Assembly: GCA_024760905.1 (NCBI GenBank)
Contig: CM045729.1
Location: forward strand, 83,531,550-83,595,549
DNA from: Plotosus lineatus
Taxonomy: Eukaryota > Chordata > Actinopteri > Siluriformes > Plotosidae
Direction of reading: 5' to 3'
Length of the DNA: 64,000 nucleotides
This document shows positions 42,395-53,775 of this stretch, in pieces. Under the pieces are notes generated by a model, which saw nothing but the letters and a program-made list of their open reading frames with translations, was not told the origin of the DNA and did not search any database. The translations under genes were made by a program, and so were the position numbers. The first letter of the stretch is position 1. Each line of letters opens with the position of its first letter.

Positions 42395-43665
42395 GCAGTA
42401 ATATCAGAGAAAAGAAAAGTCGACACTAAGTACCGAGTGGTTCATAAGGAATGGACACCTAAATATTTTTTTACTGAAGTCCGCTCAAAGGCTGTATGTC
42501 TTAGTTGCCAAGAAACCATTGCACTTTTAAAATAATACAACATCAGCCGCTACTCTTCTATCATGCATGCTAATTATGCCAACAACCTCTCACTGCAAGA
42601 ACGTCCGGCTACCGTTGATAGGTTGGTCGTGAGCTTGCAGGCTCAGCAAAACACCATCACCCGAGAAGCTTCCATACAAGAATCAAGCATAAGGATAAGG
42701 ATATTTGCACAATTCACCAGGAAGCACTGTGTAAATCCGTGCTGCAGCTTGACGATGTTGAGAAGCCGATTGTGAAACTTGTCAAGTTTATTCGAGCAAC
42801 GGGACTTCGTCAGTTTATTTATTTTCCCGAAGAAACTCACACTGATCACAGGGACTTGCTTTATATTCTAATGTCTGCTGGTTCTGTTTGAAGAAAGTAT
42901 GTCAATGAGTGTGGAGCTCAAACAGGAAATAGTTTCATTTTTGGAACTACTTAAAAATATAGAATTTTCCTGAGAAATTGGCTGTGATTGGCTGTGATTT
43001 CGCTTTTACTGTGAAGAAACTGACCCACATGAACCAGCTGAATGTGAAGCTACAAGGGAAAAAAAAAAAAAAAGTTTGTGCATGAAAAACCAGGCTAGTC
43101 ATGTCAGACAAGTCATCCGCTCATTACCCCCACACTAGCCATGTTAAAAGACAGCCCACAACATTTGAAAAAATTCTAGGAAAGCACTGGAGGACCAATG
43201 TGAAAAATTCTGCTGTCGGTTTCATGGTTTTGGAAATATTGACAGGGCACTTCAGCTGATGTCAGGTCCCTTCTCGCAAGACCCTGAAATGGTACCACAG
43301 GAGTTGCAGTTGGAACTCATAGGTCTCCAATGTGACATGTCAACTCCCTTAAACTGGATGTGTTTTATGCTTCATTAAGTGCAGCCAAATTTCCAAACAT
43401 AAAGAAGATGGCACAGAGGATGCTGGTGTTGTTCAGCTCTACATGTGTGAACAGACTTTCAGTGTGATGAACGCCAACAAAGCACCCCACAGACCCCAAA
43501 TGAGTGATGAATACCTCAAATGTGAGCCACTCCACCAAAAGTAGGATCTTGTGTCCCAAAATGAGCTTTTGAGGAGGCCCAAAGCTGCAAAATGCAGCAA
43601 AAAGTTTGTCAATACATTGAAAACTGACCGAGCTATGCCATTTCTTGTGTCAGCATGCAACTAAA
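42395..43665 (+). pseudogene. hAT transposase remnant (GTF2IRD2/EPM2AIP1-like group)
   Basis: EKRKVDTKYRVVHKEWTPKY, FFTEVRSKAVCLSCQETIAL (BED-like C-x2-C, 42410-42530), then HANYANNLSLQERPATVDRL (42566-42625). The middle is shattered. MNQLNVKLQGK (about 43033) and the C-terminal FPNIKKMAQRMLVLFSSTCV / MSDEYLKCEPLH (43390-43530) are the hAT dimerisation end. This is the hAT group from which several vertebrate domesticated genes derive (established for the group). Many stops and frame changes here rule out function. Confidence 0.75.
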
Positions 43666-43836
43666 AATTTCAAAAGACGTTTTAGAGAGAAATGAGCACA
43701 AAGATTGCCCTTCTTCCAAGATCATTAGTCCTTAGCAACCAAATATTTTTATGCACCTCAGCCATATAAACCTTTAGAAAATAGGTCTAGGAAAAGTTTT
43801 AGGAAGAGATAAGAGAAATCATCCTCATTTTAATCT

Positions 43837-45061
43837 ACGATGAAGTTATGGGAAAGAATAGTGGAAGCTAGACTAAGGGCAGAAGTCAGCATTTGTGAAC
43901 AACAGTTTGGTTTCATGCCCAGAAAGAGCACCACAGATGCAGTGTTTGCCTTGAGGATGTTAATGGAGAAGTACAGAGAAGGTCAGACGGAGCTGCATTG
44001 TGCCTGTGTGGATCTGGAGAAAGCATATGACAGGGTGCCGAGAGAAGAACTGTGGTATTGCATGAGGAAGTCTGGAGTGGCAGAGAAGTATGTTAGAGTG
44101 GTGCAGGACATGTATGAGAGATGAAAGACAGTGGTGAGGTGTGCTGTCGGTGTGACAGAAGAGTTCAAGGTGGAGGTGGGACTGCATCAAGGGTCAGCTC
44201 TCAGCCCCTTCTTGTTCGCTATGGTGATGGACAGGCTGACAGACGAGGTTAGACAAGATTCCCCATGGACTATGATGTTTGCAGATGACATTGTCATCTG
44301 TAGTGAGAGCAGAGAACAAGTGCAGGAAAATCTAGAGAGGTGGGGGTATGCCCTGGAAAGGAGGGGAATGAAGATTAGCCTCAGTAAGACAGAATACATG
44401 TGCATGAATGCCAAGGACCAAAGAGGAATGGTGAGATTACAGGGAGCAGAGATAAGAAAGGTGGAGGATTTTAAGTACTTAGGCTCAACAATCCAGAGCA
44501 ATGGAGAGTGTGGAAAAGAGGTGAAGAAGCGTGTGCAGGTAGGTTGGAATGGTTGGAGAAAAGTGTCCGGTGTGATGTGTGATAGGAGGGTATCGGCAAA
44601 AATGAAAGGAAAAGTGTACAAGACGGTGTTGAGGCCAACGATGCTGTATGGGTTAGAAACAGTGGCCCTGGGGAAAAGACAGGAGGCAGAGTTAGAGGTA
44701 GCAGAGATGAAAATGTTGAGGTTCTCTTTGGGAGTAACGAGGATGGATAGGATTAGGAATGAGCACGTCAGAGGGACAGCACATGTAAGACGTTTTGGAG
44801 ACAAAGTCAGAGAGGCTAGATTGAGATGGTTTGGACATGTACAGAGGAGGGATAGTGAGTATATTAGTAATAGGATGCTGAGGCTGGAACTACCAGGCAA
44901 AAGGCCTAGAGGAAGACCAAAGAGACGATTCATGGATGTGGTAAAGGAGGACATGAAGGTCGTTGGTGTAAGAGAAGAAGATGCAAAGGATAGGGTGAGA
45001 TGGAGGCAGATGATTCGCTGTGGCGACCCCTGAAGGGAAAAGCCGAAAGGAAAAGAAGAAG
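43837..45061 (+). mobile_element. RTE LINE, 5' truncated, near-intact RT
   Basis: A perfect 16-bp TSD ATCCTCATTTTAATCT (43821-43836, 45062-45077). It holds RT from the fingers (KLWERIVEARLRAEVSICEQ) to the C-terminus and the complete 3' UTR with AAGAAGA end. Confidence 0.92.
43840..45033 (+). pseudogene. RTE reverse transcriptase with one nonsense codon
   Basis: FGFMPRKSTTDAVFALRMLM, CVDLEKAYDRVPREEL (first catalytic Asp), then TGA at about 44122-44124 where sister copies have TGT (Cys) in MYERCKTVV. The frame continues open for 300 codons: LHQGSALSPFLFAMVMDRL, MMFADDIVICSESREQ (catalytic Asp pair, about 44270), KISLSKTEYM, DFKYLGSTI, HVQRRDS, PRGRPKRRFMDVV. It is about 400 of the usual 900-1000 residues; the endonuclease is absent. 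Very similar to 60596-61489, implying recent activity of the family. Confidence 0.88.
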
Positions 45062-45235
45062 ATCCTCATTTTAATCTGACAGGCCAGTTTTAAACCCATC
45101 AGTCCCCGTGGTAACCCCCAAAAATGAAAACAAAACGACTATTTTTTTTCATTTCTGTTCATTCCAATAAGACCGGTATGTATCTTTTCGACGATTATAA
45201 AATGGTTAGAATGCCTTCAAATGATACTGATTTGA

Positions 45236-45268
<33 letters not shown>

Positions 45269-45466
45269 CTGTCAGGTTCAAACAATCACACTGAAACTAA
45301 GAAAACTATATAAAACAAAACTCTCTGATCTCTTTATACAAGTAAGCTTCATCAACTCTGACCTCATCATTATTGTCTTAATCTATATCCTGCTCAGCAG
45401 AAAGGATCACATCATCTTCACAAACACGACTCATGCACACTTTTATTAAGAGATGCCTCTTCTTCG

Positions 45467-45779
45467 TCAACATTCAAAATCAAAATCTTCATCAACACAG
45501 CTGGCATCATCATCATCATTATCAGTTTGTTTAGCTGTAAAAGGAATAAAACATTTAAGTATTTTTCAGGTCTTGACCAATTTTAGTACAAAACTAAATA
45601 AAAACCACGATCCAGCATGTCCAGTCCAGACAAGATTACACATAAATCAAATAATAAAAAAAAAAAATTCCATAATCGAATTTTGCATGAAGAGAAAAAT
45701 ACTCACCGGCGAAATAATCTTCAAGAATGGCAAGTATTCCGGCATCTTCAAAGCCCAATTCTCGTGTCGAATTTACCAT
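45467..45779 (-). CDS. Putative two-exon small acidic protein (46 codons)
   Basis: On minus, exon 1 starts at ATG 45779 (MVNSTRELGFEDAGILAIL...) and ends at 45707 before GTGAGT. A 172-nt intron ends in TTCCTTTTACAG. Exon 2 (45534-45467) completes the split codon and continues KQTDNDDDDASCVDEDFDF to a TGA. Splicing gives 46 codons with an acidic tail. A promoter-like region lies upstream at 45900-46050. It is inside the hAT element, and the promoter/5' UTR block recurs inverted at 63330-64000, so it is more likely the start of a transposon gene or a mobilised gene fragment than a unique host gene. I do not recognise the protein. Confidence 0.38.
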
Positions 45780-45889
45780 CTATACTAATGCTGCTTGACA
45801 TCACAGATGATATTTCACTCTCCTTTTCCAGAAAATATGTGTATTCACAATCTTATAAATAAACTTAATGACTGTTATTGAAGAGAAAG

Positions 45890-46265
45890 TTGGAGATAAA
45901 TTCTGCATGCAGCAAACCGGAAGCAAGAAGTAAACTGGAAGTTAACGTGTGACGGGCACTGCGCATGTGCAAGCCCGAGCTGACCAATCAGTGTGCTCAT
46001 GTCAGGTCTTCCTTAGCAATTAGCCTGCATTGTTTACGAGCATATCGTCTTCATGACCTTTATTTTATTCGCTAAAACAGTAATTTAATATCAAAACAGT
46101 ATCCAAAATAGAGAGACTACTTCACGGACGTTCTTCTGGTGAATCTCGATAAAAATGGACCATTTTTACTTTTCTGGCCTTTATTTCAAAAGTAGTCTGT
46201 GCGACAAGCACCTACTTTCGGTGGAGCGCCTCACAAATTTGTTTTGAGAATCACCACAACAGAAT
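45890..46265 (-). promoter_or_regulatory. Promoter-like block repeated at 63.3-64.0 kb
   Basis: Contains TGCGCATGTGCA (NRF1-like), an inverted CCAAT box (ATTGGTCAG on minus) and CTTCCGG (ETS-like on minus) within about 80 bp. All three are conserved in the inverted copy near 63780-63850. Orientation toward the ATG at 45779 fits a minus-strand promoter. Confidence 0.45.
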
Positions 46266-46359
46266 TACCACCAGACTTCAATGCACCTAGCCCGTTTTTC
46301 AAATTTTAAAAGTCAATGTAGCCCCTGAGCCAAACTAATTGCCCACCCTTGCTATAACA

Positions 46360-47019
46360 CAACCACCACCAACCAGGGGGTGTGTGAAAGCATGCCCACA
46401 ACTCCCTCCATGGTGTGTAATGCAATCTACCCACTTCTTTTTGAACTGTGGCACATGCATATTTAGGGGCAGTCTAACACACTCAGAGACGCCGATGATT
46501 AGCTAGTGATCGCTATGAGTGATGGGAAATAACAGGAAATATATGCCATCCTTCCCTCCCATCAGAGCTTGGCCAATTCGGTCACATGAACTCCCGGCTA
46601 TGGACGGTTGTGGCAGCAACACTTCTGGACACAGTTTCTAAGCTTAGTTCTGTGAAATGCTTAAACTCTTGATTCTTAATGTTTGCAGAGACTTTACTTT
46701 AGATCGAGCTAATATTTCTAAGATTTGTTTGCAGTATATACTCCCATAATCTTCAAAAATGCCTGAACTAGGGGAATCAAATGGTAAATTATACCAATTT
46801 TAAATTAACAGTTTTTAAAAATACACTTCTTCAACTTTGGATGGACAACAGTACAAGAACACTTGAACTTCAACTGCTGAAAAATTTTACAATGACTATT
46901 AGTCTGCCTCAATTGCACTGGGGAACACGATATCACCCACCCCATTTATCTAACGTTGGAGATCCAAGACCTGAATTTTGTCAAATTTTTTGAGCCATCA
47001 TGTTGCTCGACTTCCATTT
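46360..47019. other. Fish repeat remainder; no gene
   Basis: 46360-46530 continues the repeat interrupted by the hAT (AAGCATGCCCACAACTCC, then GTGATCGCTATGAGTGATGG). The rest is unassigned. Confidence 0.4.
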
Positions 47020-47690
47020 TCCCTCATTAATGTACAAACAGAGCATCATATTGACAGAAAAACCACTGCAAATTTATTAAAAAAGACAAACTGAAATATC
47101 ACATGGTCACATTTTCAGACTATTTGCTCAGTATTGAGTAGAAGGTCCCTTTTGAGCTAATACAGCATTAACTTGTCTTGGACATCATGTAACAGGTTTT
47201 ATTTTACATCTGAAGTTAGGGGTCTTCTGCAGGTCTATCAGATTGGATGGTGAACGTTGGTGGACAGTCATTTTCAGGTCCCATCAGAAATGCTCACTTA
47301 GGTTTAAGTCAGGGCTCTGGCTTGACCGTTCAAGTTGTGGTTAAGCCACTCCTTTGTTATTTTAGCTGTATACTTAGGGTCACTGTCTTGTTGGAAAGTG
47401 AACTTCGGCCCAGTCTGAGGGCCTGAGCACTCAGGAAATTTCTGTACTTGACCGTATTCATGTTTCCTTCAATTGCAATCAGTCACTGCAGCTGAAAAAC
47501 AGTCCCATAACAAGATTATGCCACCACCATGCTTCACTGTTGTGATTGTATTTGGAAGGTGATGAGCAGTGCTGGTTTTCACCACACACAACCCTTAGAA
47601 CTAAGGCCAAAAAGTTAAATCTTGGTCTCATCAGACCAGAGAATGTTATTTCTAATGTAACTCCACTATTACTCAGTAAAGTCCAAACAC
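47020..47690 (-). pseudogene. Degenerate Tc1-like transposase fragment
   Basis: The plus text CACCACCATGCTTCACTGTT and TTGGTCTCATCAGACCAGAG (minus: conserved Tc1 text around the first catalytic Asp and VKHGGGSIMVWG block), plus AGTCAGGGCTCTGGCTTGAC (minus: SPDLNPIE region), show the order of a Tc1 catalytic domain on minus. No frame is open. Confidence 0.65.
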
Positions 47691-47859
47691 ACTGTTTTTG
47701 TCTTTAAAAAAAAAAACTAACAAACTGATTTATGGCAGCAAACTCTTGCTCGTAACAACTCTTAAAACCATAAGAATACCATAGCAATTACTATACAAAA
47801 TGTTTGTGTTTACCTATGGATACAAATAGATCCACTAGGTAGGCATGAGGATAGCTGCA

Positions 47860-49390
47860 CTATTCATGCTCATTGCCATCATTGTTATCAACTCTAGCAT
47901 CCCCCTTGAGGTGCTTGTATAATGTAATAGTGGGTGGCAGGTCAATGTATTGTAATAAAGTTTCAACATCCCTAAGCTTTGCTTCTTTGAATGGCAAAAA
48001 GTCCAAGTATACAGGGAAAACAGACAGCATTGCAGCTTTCACTTGATCCAGTTTCACACCACGTTTCAAGAAGGTAACCTTATCTGTGCAGTCGTCAGTC
48101 ATAATGATACGGTTCAAAGGGCTTCTGCCATGCCTGAACAACAGTCCTCTAAACTTTGAAATCCCTTCTGGTGCCTTGATCAATGGGTCGAATGCAGCCT
48201 TGTAGTTCTATACCTTTATAACAGGTGTACCATCATTCTTCATGTCATGAGTTACTGTATGATGAACATACACCACCTCAAACGGATGGATTTTCACAGT
48301 TGGTCTTCATCAGGGTCACCCACTCAGACAGTTAGCAACCATATCTTTCTTCATGAGCTTCTGTTCAATACAACCAAAATCTTTGTCACATGAAAATGAA
48401 TGTGAACTTCAGCTCTGTGGCTCCTATCCACTAAACACCAAAGATAGGCAATCATGGAACAATTCGTATTCTGTGAAAACCAGTTGTCAACAAACAGATG
48501 CAGTTTAGTTACCTCCTTGGGCAGACATGATATGTAGTGGCCAAGGCAGGAGATCACGTCATTAGGACCCTTCGCTGCAAAGTGTTCTGTATAGATGTAC
48601 ATTCTGGCCTTTTCAATCACATTGTATAGTACAGTATGAGTGTCATACGTCACACATCATACGTCATACGTCACTGTAACAACTTACGTTCACTTTCAAC
48701 TTATGTTCGGCCGTCCGGAACCAAATAAAAACGTAAGTTGGGGAGTGTCTGTAGTCTTAAGTCTCTGATATTCTGCCTCCTTCCCTAACTAGTGTGCAGA
48801 TTTCATCTGGGAATCATGCAGTTTACATGTGTCACAGATGTCACTGCCAGGAAACCAAATGAGATATGAAAGTCAGAGTTAAATATGTCACGGTATAACC
48901 AGTAATGAGCTTTCCCTCAAAGGTCTGCATGTTTTACAATGAAAATCCTGTGAAGAGGCATCAAGGTATATGAATTTCTGATTTTTGGACCGGCTGTAGT
49001 GACTCTCCCGAGCTGAGAAATGGCTGTGTTCACGGATACGCTCACAGATGTTATCACAAATGCGTTGCTGTTTTCCATGTTTACCATGTCCATCTGCAAC
49101 ATGTTTGCTGAAGTCCAGGACTTTCTCCTTGAGCCTTGACTGTCTGATGCCACGAAGGCCAAGAAAGGCTGTCTTACACACACTGATTCGTTTTTTTCAG
49201 CAACAGTAACATGATACAAATAGCTAGATTGTTGGGCTCCTGTGTTCTCCTTCCGAGGACATCTTCGAATGCTTTCAGTTGGATTGACCATGACACAGTC
49301 ACGCAGGTAGATGTCCTGCTTTTCACGATTTCCAATGTTATTGAATGTTTCCAAAATAGAACTCTGTTGAACTTCAGTAAATTTCATGAA
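47860..49390 (-). pseudogene. DUF7869-like transposase remnant
   Basis: On minus: FTEVQQSSILETFNNIGNRE (about 49385), VCVRQPFLAF/MCKTAFLGLRGI in neighbouring frames, RIREHSHFSARESHYSRSKN (about 49030), then VIEKARMYIYTEHFAAKG, DVISCLGHYI and LHLFVDNWFSQNT (about 48500, a D-N-x-x-x-Q-N motif), finally GLLFRHGRSPL and an acidic tail. This order is typical of a large animal protein family that I recall as DUF7869-containing and transposon-like. The family name is from memory. A Tigger end is inserted at about 48640-48757. Frameshifts abound. Confidence 0.5.
48640..48757. repeat. Tigger-like terminal fragment
   Basis: GTTCGGCCGTCCGGAACCAA and CGTAAGTTGGGGAGTGTCTG match 63080-63123. The preceding ATACGTC words are reiterated. 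Confidence 0.65.
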
Positions 49391-50604
49391 ACAATGGCAT
49401 CAGCATTCAGCTACATGCTGCTCTCTCTCCAGAATCAACTTGCCAGAAGTATTTCTGTATACTTGGCCTGTAAACGAGAAAAGGTTCAGAGTAATCACTA
49501 ATCGGAGTCTTGGTGCAAGGGCCAGTGTAGGATTGTGGATGGATACAGCAGTTTTTTCACATCTCATATCATATGCAACTCAGTTGTAAGGAATGTAGGA
49601 AGGGGTGGCATGTTAACTTTTGCCTGTAGGCTTATTTTGATTGCATTTCACTACATGTAAATTCCAATGCGGACCCAAGTGGCATGTCTGGGCTAGTAGC
49701 TCTGCGACATGCAAGCATTATGACATGGCTTTTTGAGTATTAAAAAGTTGTTGATGAAAAGCATTTGTTTTTTTTCTGCAGAATATAATGTATGGGAGCT
49801 ACAATCCTGATGCTTTCGCATCCTTTACTCTCTTCTTAGCATAGTTTTCAATCTGCCACATTTGCCTTATGCCTGTTATCATGAGGAGCTTCAGTCATGC
49901 CCTGCTGTCCAGCCTCCATGGCTGCCATTTTGTCATGCTTGTCATATGACACATACTAGCAGCTGATTGGACAGTCATGGCCTTAAGGCTTAAGTACTTG
50001 TTCCTGATGACATCAAGTAAGTGACTATTTCTGCAAAGATTGGAGTATCTTGCAAAAAAAAACAAAAAAAAAAAAAAAAAACAACAACCCTAGATTCAGG
50101 GAAGGCCATGCATCAGTATTGAGGACTTATATTTGGAGATTTATTGGCTTTAAATGATGCATGTGACACTCGCCTTTATGGTTGTAGTGCCGGCTCATTA
50201 TTTTTATTGTTTTTTTTTTTTTTGGAAAATGTGACTTAAGTACTTCTTGCATACAGTTCTTCAATTAAATTTGGTTTGAGTGATATCGCAAGTTTTTTTT
50301 TTTTTTTTTGGATATGATTCACTTCAGTTTTAGCCTTCAATAAATCAAGATAAAAACATTCTGACAATTGAAGAACAGGTTGATGGAGAAAAAGCTGCAG
50401 TTACAGATGAACTAAATGCTATATAACCCTAGAAAACGTGTACTTCAGCTGTAGACTGACCTTGAGACAAATGGCCACTTGTTTACCTACCTAGAATTTA
50501 CTGTGACTGATGGAGCCAGAGAAAACATATCAACATTAATGGCAAAGAATGTGGATGCTTTGTAGAGAAACAGGTATGACAGGTTTGGAGAATCAGTACC
50601 AGTG
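49391..50604. other. No recognisable gene
   Basis: Several A and T homopolymers (50057-50080, 50210-50222, 50291-50310). 49750-50040 may belong to the upstream part of the DUF7869-like element but shows no motif. Confidence 0.35.
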
Positions 50605-50616
50605 CTTGTAGCTATG

Positions 50617-50956
50617 CCTTTTCTTTCTTTCTTCCTATCGGCTTTTTCCCTTTTTCTCGGGAGTCGCCACAGCGAATCATCTGATTCGCACATTTGATTT
50701 GGCATAAGTTTTTATGTCTTCCTGTCACATCCCTTTTAGCAAGGGACAGAAACATGTTGACTGCTTTGCAGCCTACTCTTTACGAAAGTCAGCTATGGTT
50801 CTTTTACATGCCGCTCACCATAGACAGTGAGAGATATGGCCCGCCTTTGATAACCCAGTTAGCTGCACTGGGGGGACAGTGACAACCCTGTGGGGACTCG
50901 AACCCCCAACCTTAGGATCAGCGATCCTGCGCCCTATCCACTAGACCACCACTGCC
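50617..50956 (-). mobile_element. SINE with RTE-like tail
   Basis: A perfect 12-bp TSD CTTGTAGCTATG (50605-50616, 50957-50968). On minus: GGGCAGTGGTGGTCTAGTGG (A box), GGTTCGAGTCC (canonical-like B box), body, then GTCGCCACAGCGAATCATCT in the plus text as the RTE 3' sequence. The tail is TTCTTTCTTTCTTCC on plus. Confidence 0.88.
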
Positions 50957-50968
50957 CTTGTAGCTATG

Positions 50969-51560
50969 ACTATATTTGACTATGCACAGGTACCTCATGC
51001 ACAGTTACTGCAGCTTTGAGAATATGGTAGATGGACATTGATATGATAGATTGCCATATTTCTTCTAAAGATGAAATAAAGACGTACCAAAAAGAATGCA
51101 GGCAGAGGAAGGAAAGCTGAAGTATAGCATTCTCAAATGGCCAGATAAAATTATCTGTTTACAGTAAAAATATCAGGAAACCACTCAAATGGACCCTGCT
51201 GCAATTGCTGAAGAGAAAGGAATCAAATCAGATAAAGTTTTTGAGGACTAGACTGATAAGCTGCCTTGATAGAGGTACTTCTTCTGATCATCAATAATAA
51301 ACCTGAATGTTTAAGAGCTGAATCATGAGGAAGGCAGCAATTGGCTTACTTAGAACAAACAACAAAATTGCATTTTATGATCTGATGTTTTAACTTAGAG
51401 CGGACTTCACTCCCACTGGGGCTTTGCCCCTGGATCCAATAATTAAAGTGGTTCTCATCAATAGTCATACTGCACACACAAACCAGAAACAAACAGACCA
51501 GGCCACTCCAAAAGGGAAGGCATAAGTTCATATAACAATCTGTAAGTCATACGAGTTGTT
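50969..51560. other. No secure feature
   Basis: Possibly further decayed sequence of the ankyrin-like remnant on minus. No clear repeat unit is readable. Confidence 0.3.
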
Positions 51561-52135
51561 TTCTTTAAAATACCATTGCATGGGCAACCCAGTGTGAGAA
51601 CCCCACACCACCCCCCTTACAAGTAGCAAAGCACTAATACTGATATCACCAACAGCTGCACACCACAGCATCTCACAGCCCAGAGAGTCTGAAACTGGAT
51701 GACAGCAAACCAATTCTCTCCAGCAGCTTGTGATTCATCTAGTTATGAATACATTTAAAGGCCAACAGCACTCTTTGCATACTCATCATCTGCACCCTCC
51801 CTGAAGAGCATTTTTTTTACCATGTCCATGTGACCACTCAGAACTGTAAAGTGAAAGGCAGTAGAGACCTGAGCTGTCTATCCCTGTACATTATCCCCAT
51901 ACCTCAGCAGCAGGCACAGAGTGTAAAAAGGCAAGCTTTGGTTTGGAATGAAAATGTGTTGGGTGACAGAAGCGCAGATACGCCACACATCACCTCAGAT
52001 ATTCTTTTTTTATAGCTCAACACAGAGCTGTATGGTTATCAGAAACCTTAACAGGACATCGACACAGTCCACACTTACAGCACAGTTAAGATGGCCACTC
52101 TCACCTTCGAGGCAGAGTTCCATGTGTTTTCAAGG
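51561..52135 (-). pseudogene. Degenerate ankyrin-repeat remnant
   Basis: On minus near 51885-51770 a frame reads STAFHFTVLSGHMDMVKKML then EGADDEYAKSAVGL, close to the ankyrin unit (T-A-L-H-x-A-x-x-x-G-H-x-x-x-V-x-x-L-L, then GAD). It is preceded by LLLRYGDNVQG with a TAG right after. Further weak units (GHLNCAVSVDCVDVLLRF, about 52100) flank it. Several stops show decay. It may be a processed or fragmentary host pseudogene. The parent gene is unknown. Confidence 0.42.
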
Positions 52136-52560
52136 CCTTAAATAAGTGTTCTCAGTGCCAATGATTTCACACAGCTTATGTTTTTGGTGCCTGCTTAATT
52201 AGTTGATTGAATTCTTGTATTCTCTTAAAAAAAATCCTTATGCTAAATATGCACAGTTTGGCATTGTGTAAAACATGTGGGTGGATAGTCAGCAGTTAAG
52301 ACAATTACAGAACAGAAAATAAATTTGTGAAATTCTTTGGGACACTCAAATTTTTTATTTATTTATTTTTTTTCTGCTTTATGAATTTTTCAGCACAGAT
52401 TTAGTGATGTTGGAAGAAAATAAGAAAAAAAATAAGGCCAATAGATTTAAAATATTATTTTTTACAATTTTGAAAACAAAAAAGTGTCGAAGGGAAAAAT
52501 AATCATGAAAAAAATATATGTTATTTTGTTGATATTAATAGCACACAAAAAAGGTTTCAT
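52136..52560. other. No recognisable gene
   Basis: AT-rich. Confidence 0.4.
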
Positions 52561-52900
52561 TACTTTTTTTCTGATCTTAAGGTTCATGGTTTGAGTCCCA
52601 CTCTCCACAAGGTTGTATGATTCCCGGTGCGAGTGGAAAAGAAGAAGCGGGCTCGTGGCATGCGGTGGAGTGATATCGCAAAGGAATATGGGCAAACCCG
52701 TCTACCATCGGTACGATATTGAAGCAGAAGGAGGCCTTAAAAAGTATACTTTTATCATTTTAAAGGGTTTAGGGGTAGTAATTGGGGGCCTTGGAACGAA
52801 TCAGGCCTTTTACTTGTAAAATGCAGTTCAACTTATGAAAAATCCAGGTTACGAAACCACTTCTGGAACGGATTAAGTTCGTAAAGTGAGGTAACACTGT
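52561..52900 (+). repeat. SINE scrap fused to a Tigger HTH fragment
   Basis: 52575-52618 matches the SINE B-box region (AGGTTCATGGTTTGAGTCCC). 52640-52730 encodes KKKRARGMRWSDIAKEYGQT, then after one frame change STIGTILKQKEA, the helix-turn-helix of Tigger/CENP-B proteins. It ends AACGGATTAAGTTCGTAAAG...AACACTG, a Tigger-type terminus. Confidence 0.55.
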
Positions 52901-52904
52901 ATTC

Positions 52905-53775
52905 CTCTTCAGGCACTTCAGAAGAAACTGTCGTTTTTTTCAGGAGAAAGTCTTATTTCCTCAGAAGAGACATCCAACATCATTACATTTTTCTGGCACT
53001 TAGCCAAAGATGCACAACGTTTGAGTGGCATCATAGAGTTTAACTGGTAATTAAAACACACTAAAAAAATGCACATTGACAACTTGTGCACGAATGAGAA
53101 AAAAGGGGCGTATACATCATTTCAACCAATCAACAGGAGGGAGAACAGCCATTGGCTAAATTTGAATCACGTGACAGTTACTTCCAGGTCATTCAGCAGT
53201 CCGCGAATATGTGGGGGCGCGAGTACAAAACCGCAAATGGTCAAGACCTACTGTACGCTGTACAGTTAGCGCCCCCCTGGATCCTGAAAATCTGTGAATT
53301 ACTGATGCCGTTTTAAAACCCTATGTATGATATTACAAACACTAAAATATGCTTCTTAAACATGTTCTCATATACAGTCTTACTCATTAATACAGTGATA
53401 ATGTAGTAAAATGTAATAATGATTAAAAACTTTTTTTATTTTGTATTGTGATAATACTAATGAATAAACGCTTAGGATCCTTAGAGCTAGAGAAGTTTGA
53501 ATGGCACCATGGAGCTTAAATAATAATTAAAAACACACACTAAAAAAAATGTAAATTCAAAATTCTAGCAATCACGTTGATTACATGTATGAGAAAAAAC
53601 AAACAAAAAAACAAACAAACAAACAAAGAAACAAACAAAAAATGAGGTCGACATATCATCTGCAACCAATCAACAGGAGGGAGAAACAAAAACTCTCAAC
53701 CATTGGCTAAATTTGAATCACGTGCCAATAACTTCCAGGGCTGCCGTTAATCGGCGATTATGCGGGGCCAGCATT
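52905..53775 (-). repeat. Two tandem Tigger-type MITE copies
   Basis: 52980-53264 and 53480-53765 carry the same inverted family as 24996 and 32643 (CCAATCAACAGGAGGGAGAA, CCATTGGCTAAATTTGAATC). 53280-53390 repeats 14240-14370. No coding frame. Confidence 0.65.

Larger units (their letters stand above)
42183..46351 (+). mobile_element. hAT element, 4.2 kb, with nested insertions
   Basis: Left TIR CAGAGGTGGGCAACCTA, right TIR (inverse) CAAGGGTGGGCAATTAG. 8-bp TSD CTATAATA (42175-42182) versus CTATAACA (46352-46359). The left part encodes a degenerate transposase. An RTE copy lies at 43837-45061 and a promoter/small-gene module at about 45450-46265. The interrupted outer repeat resumes exactly after the TSD. 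Confidence 0.82.
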
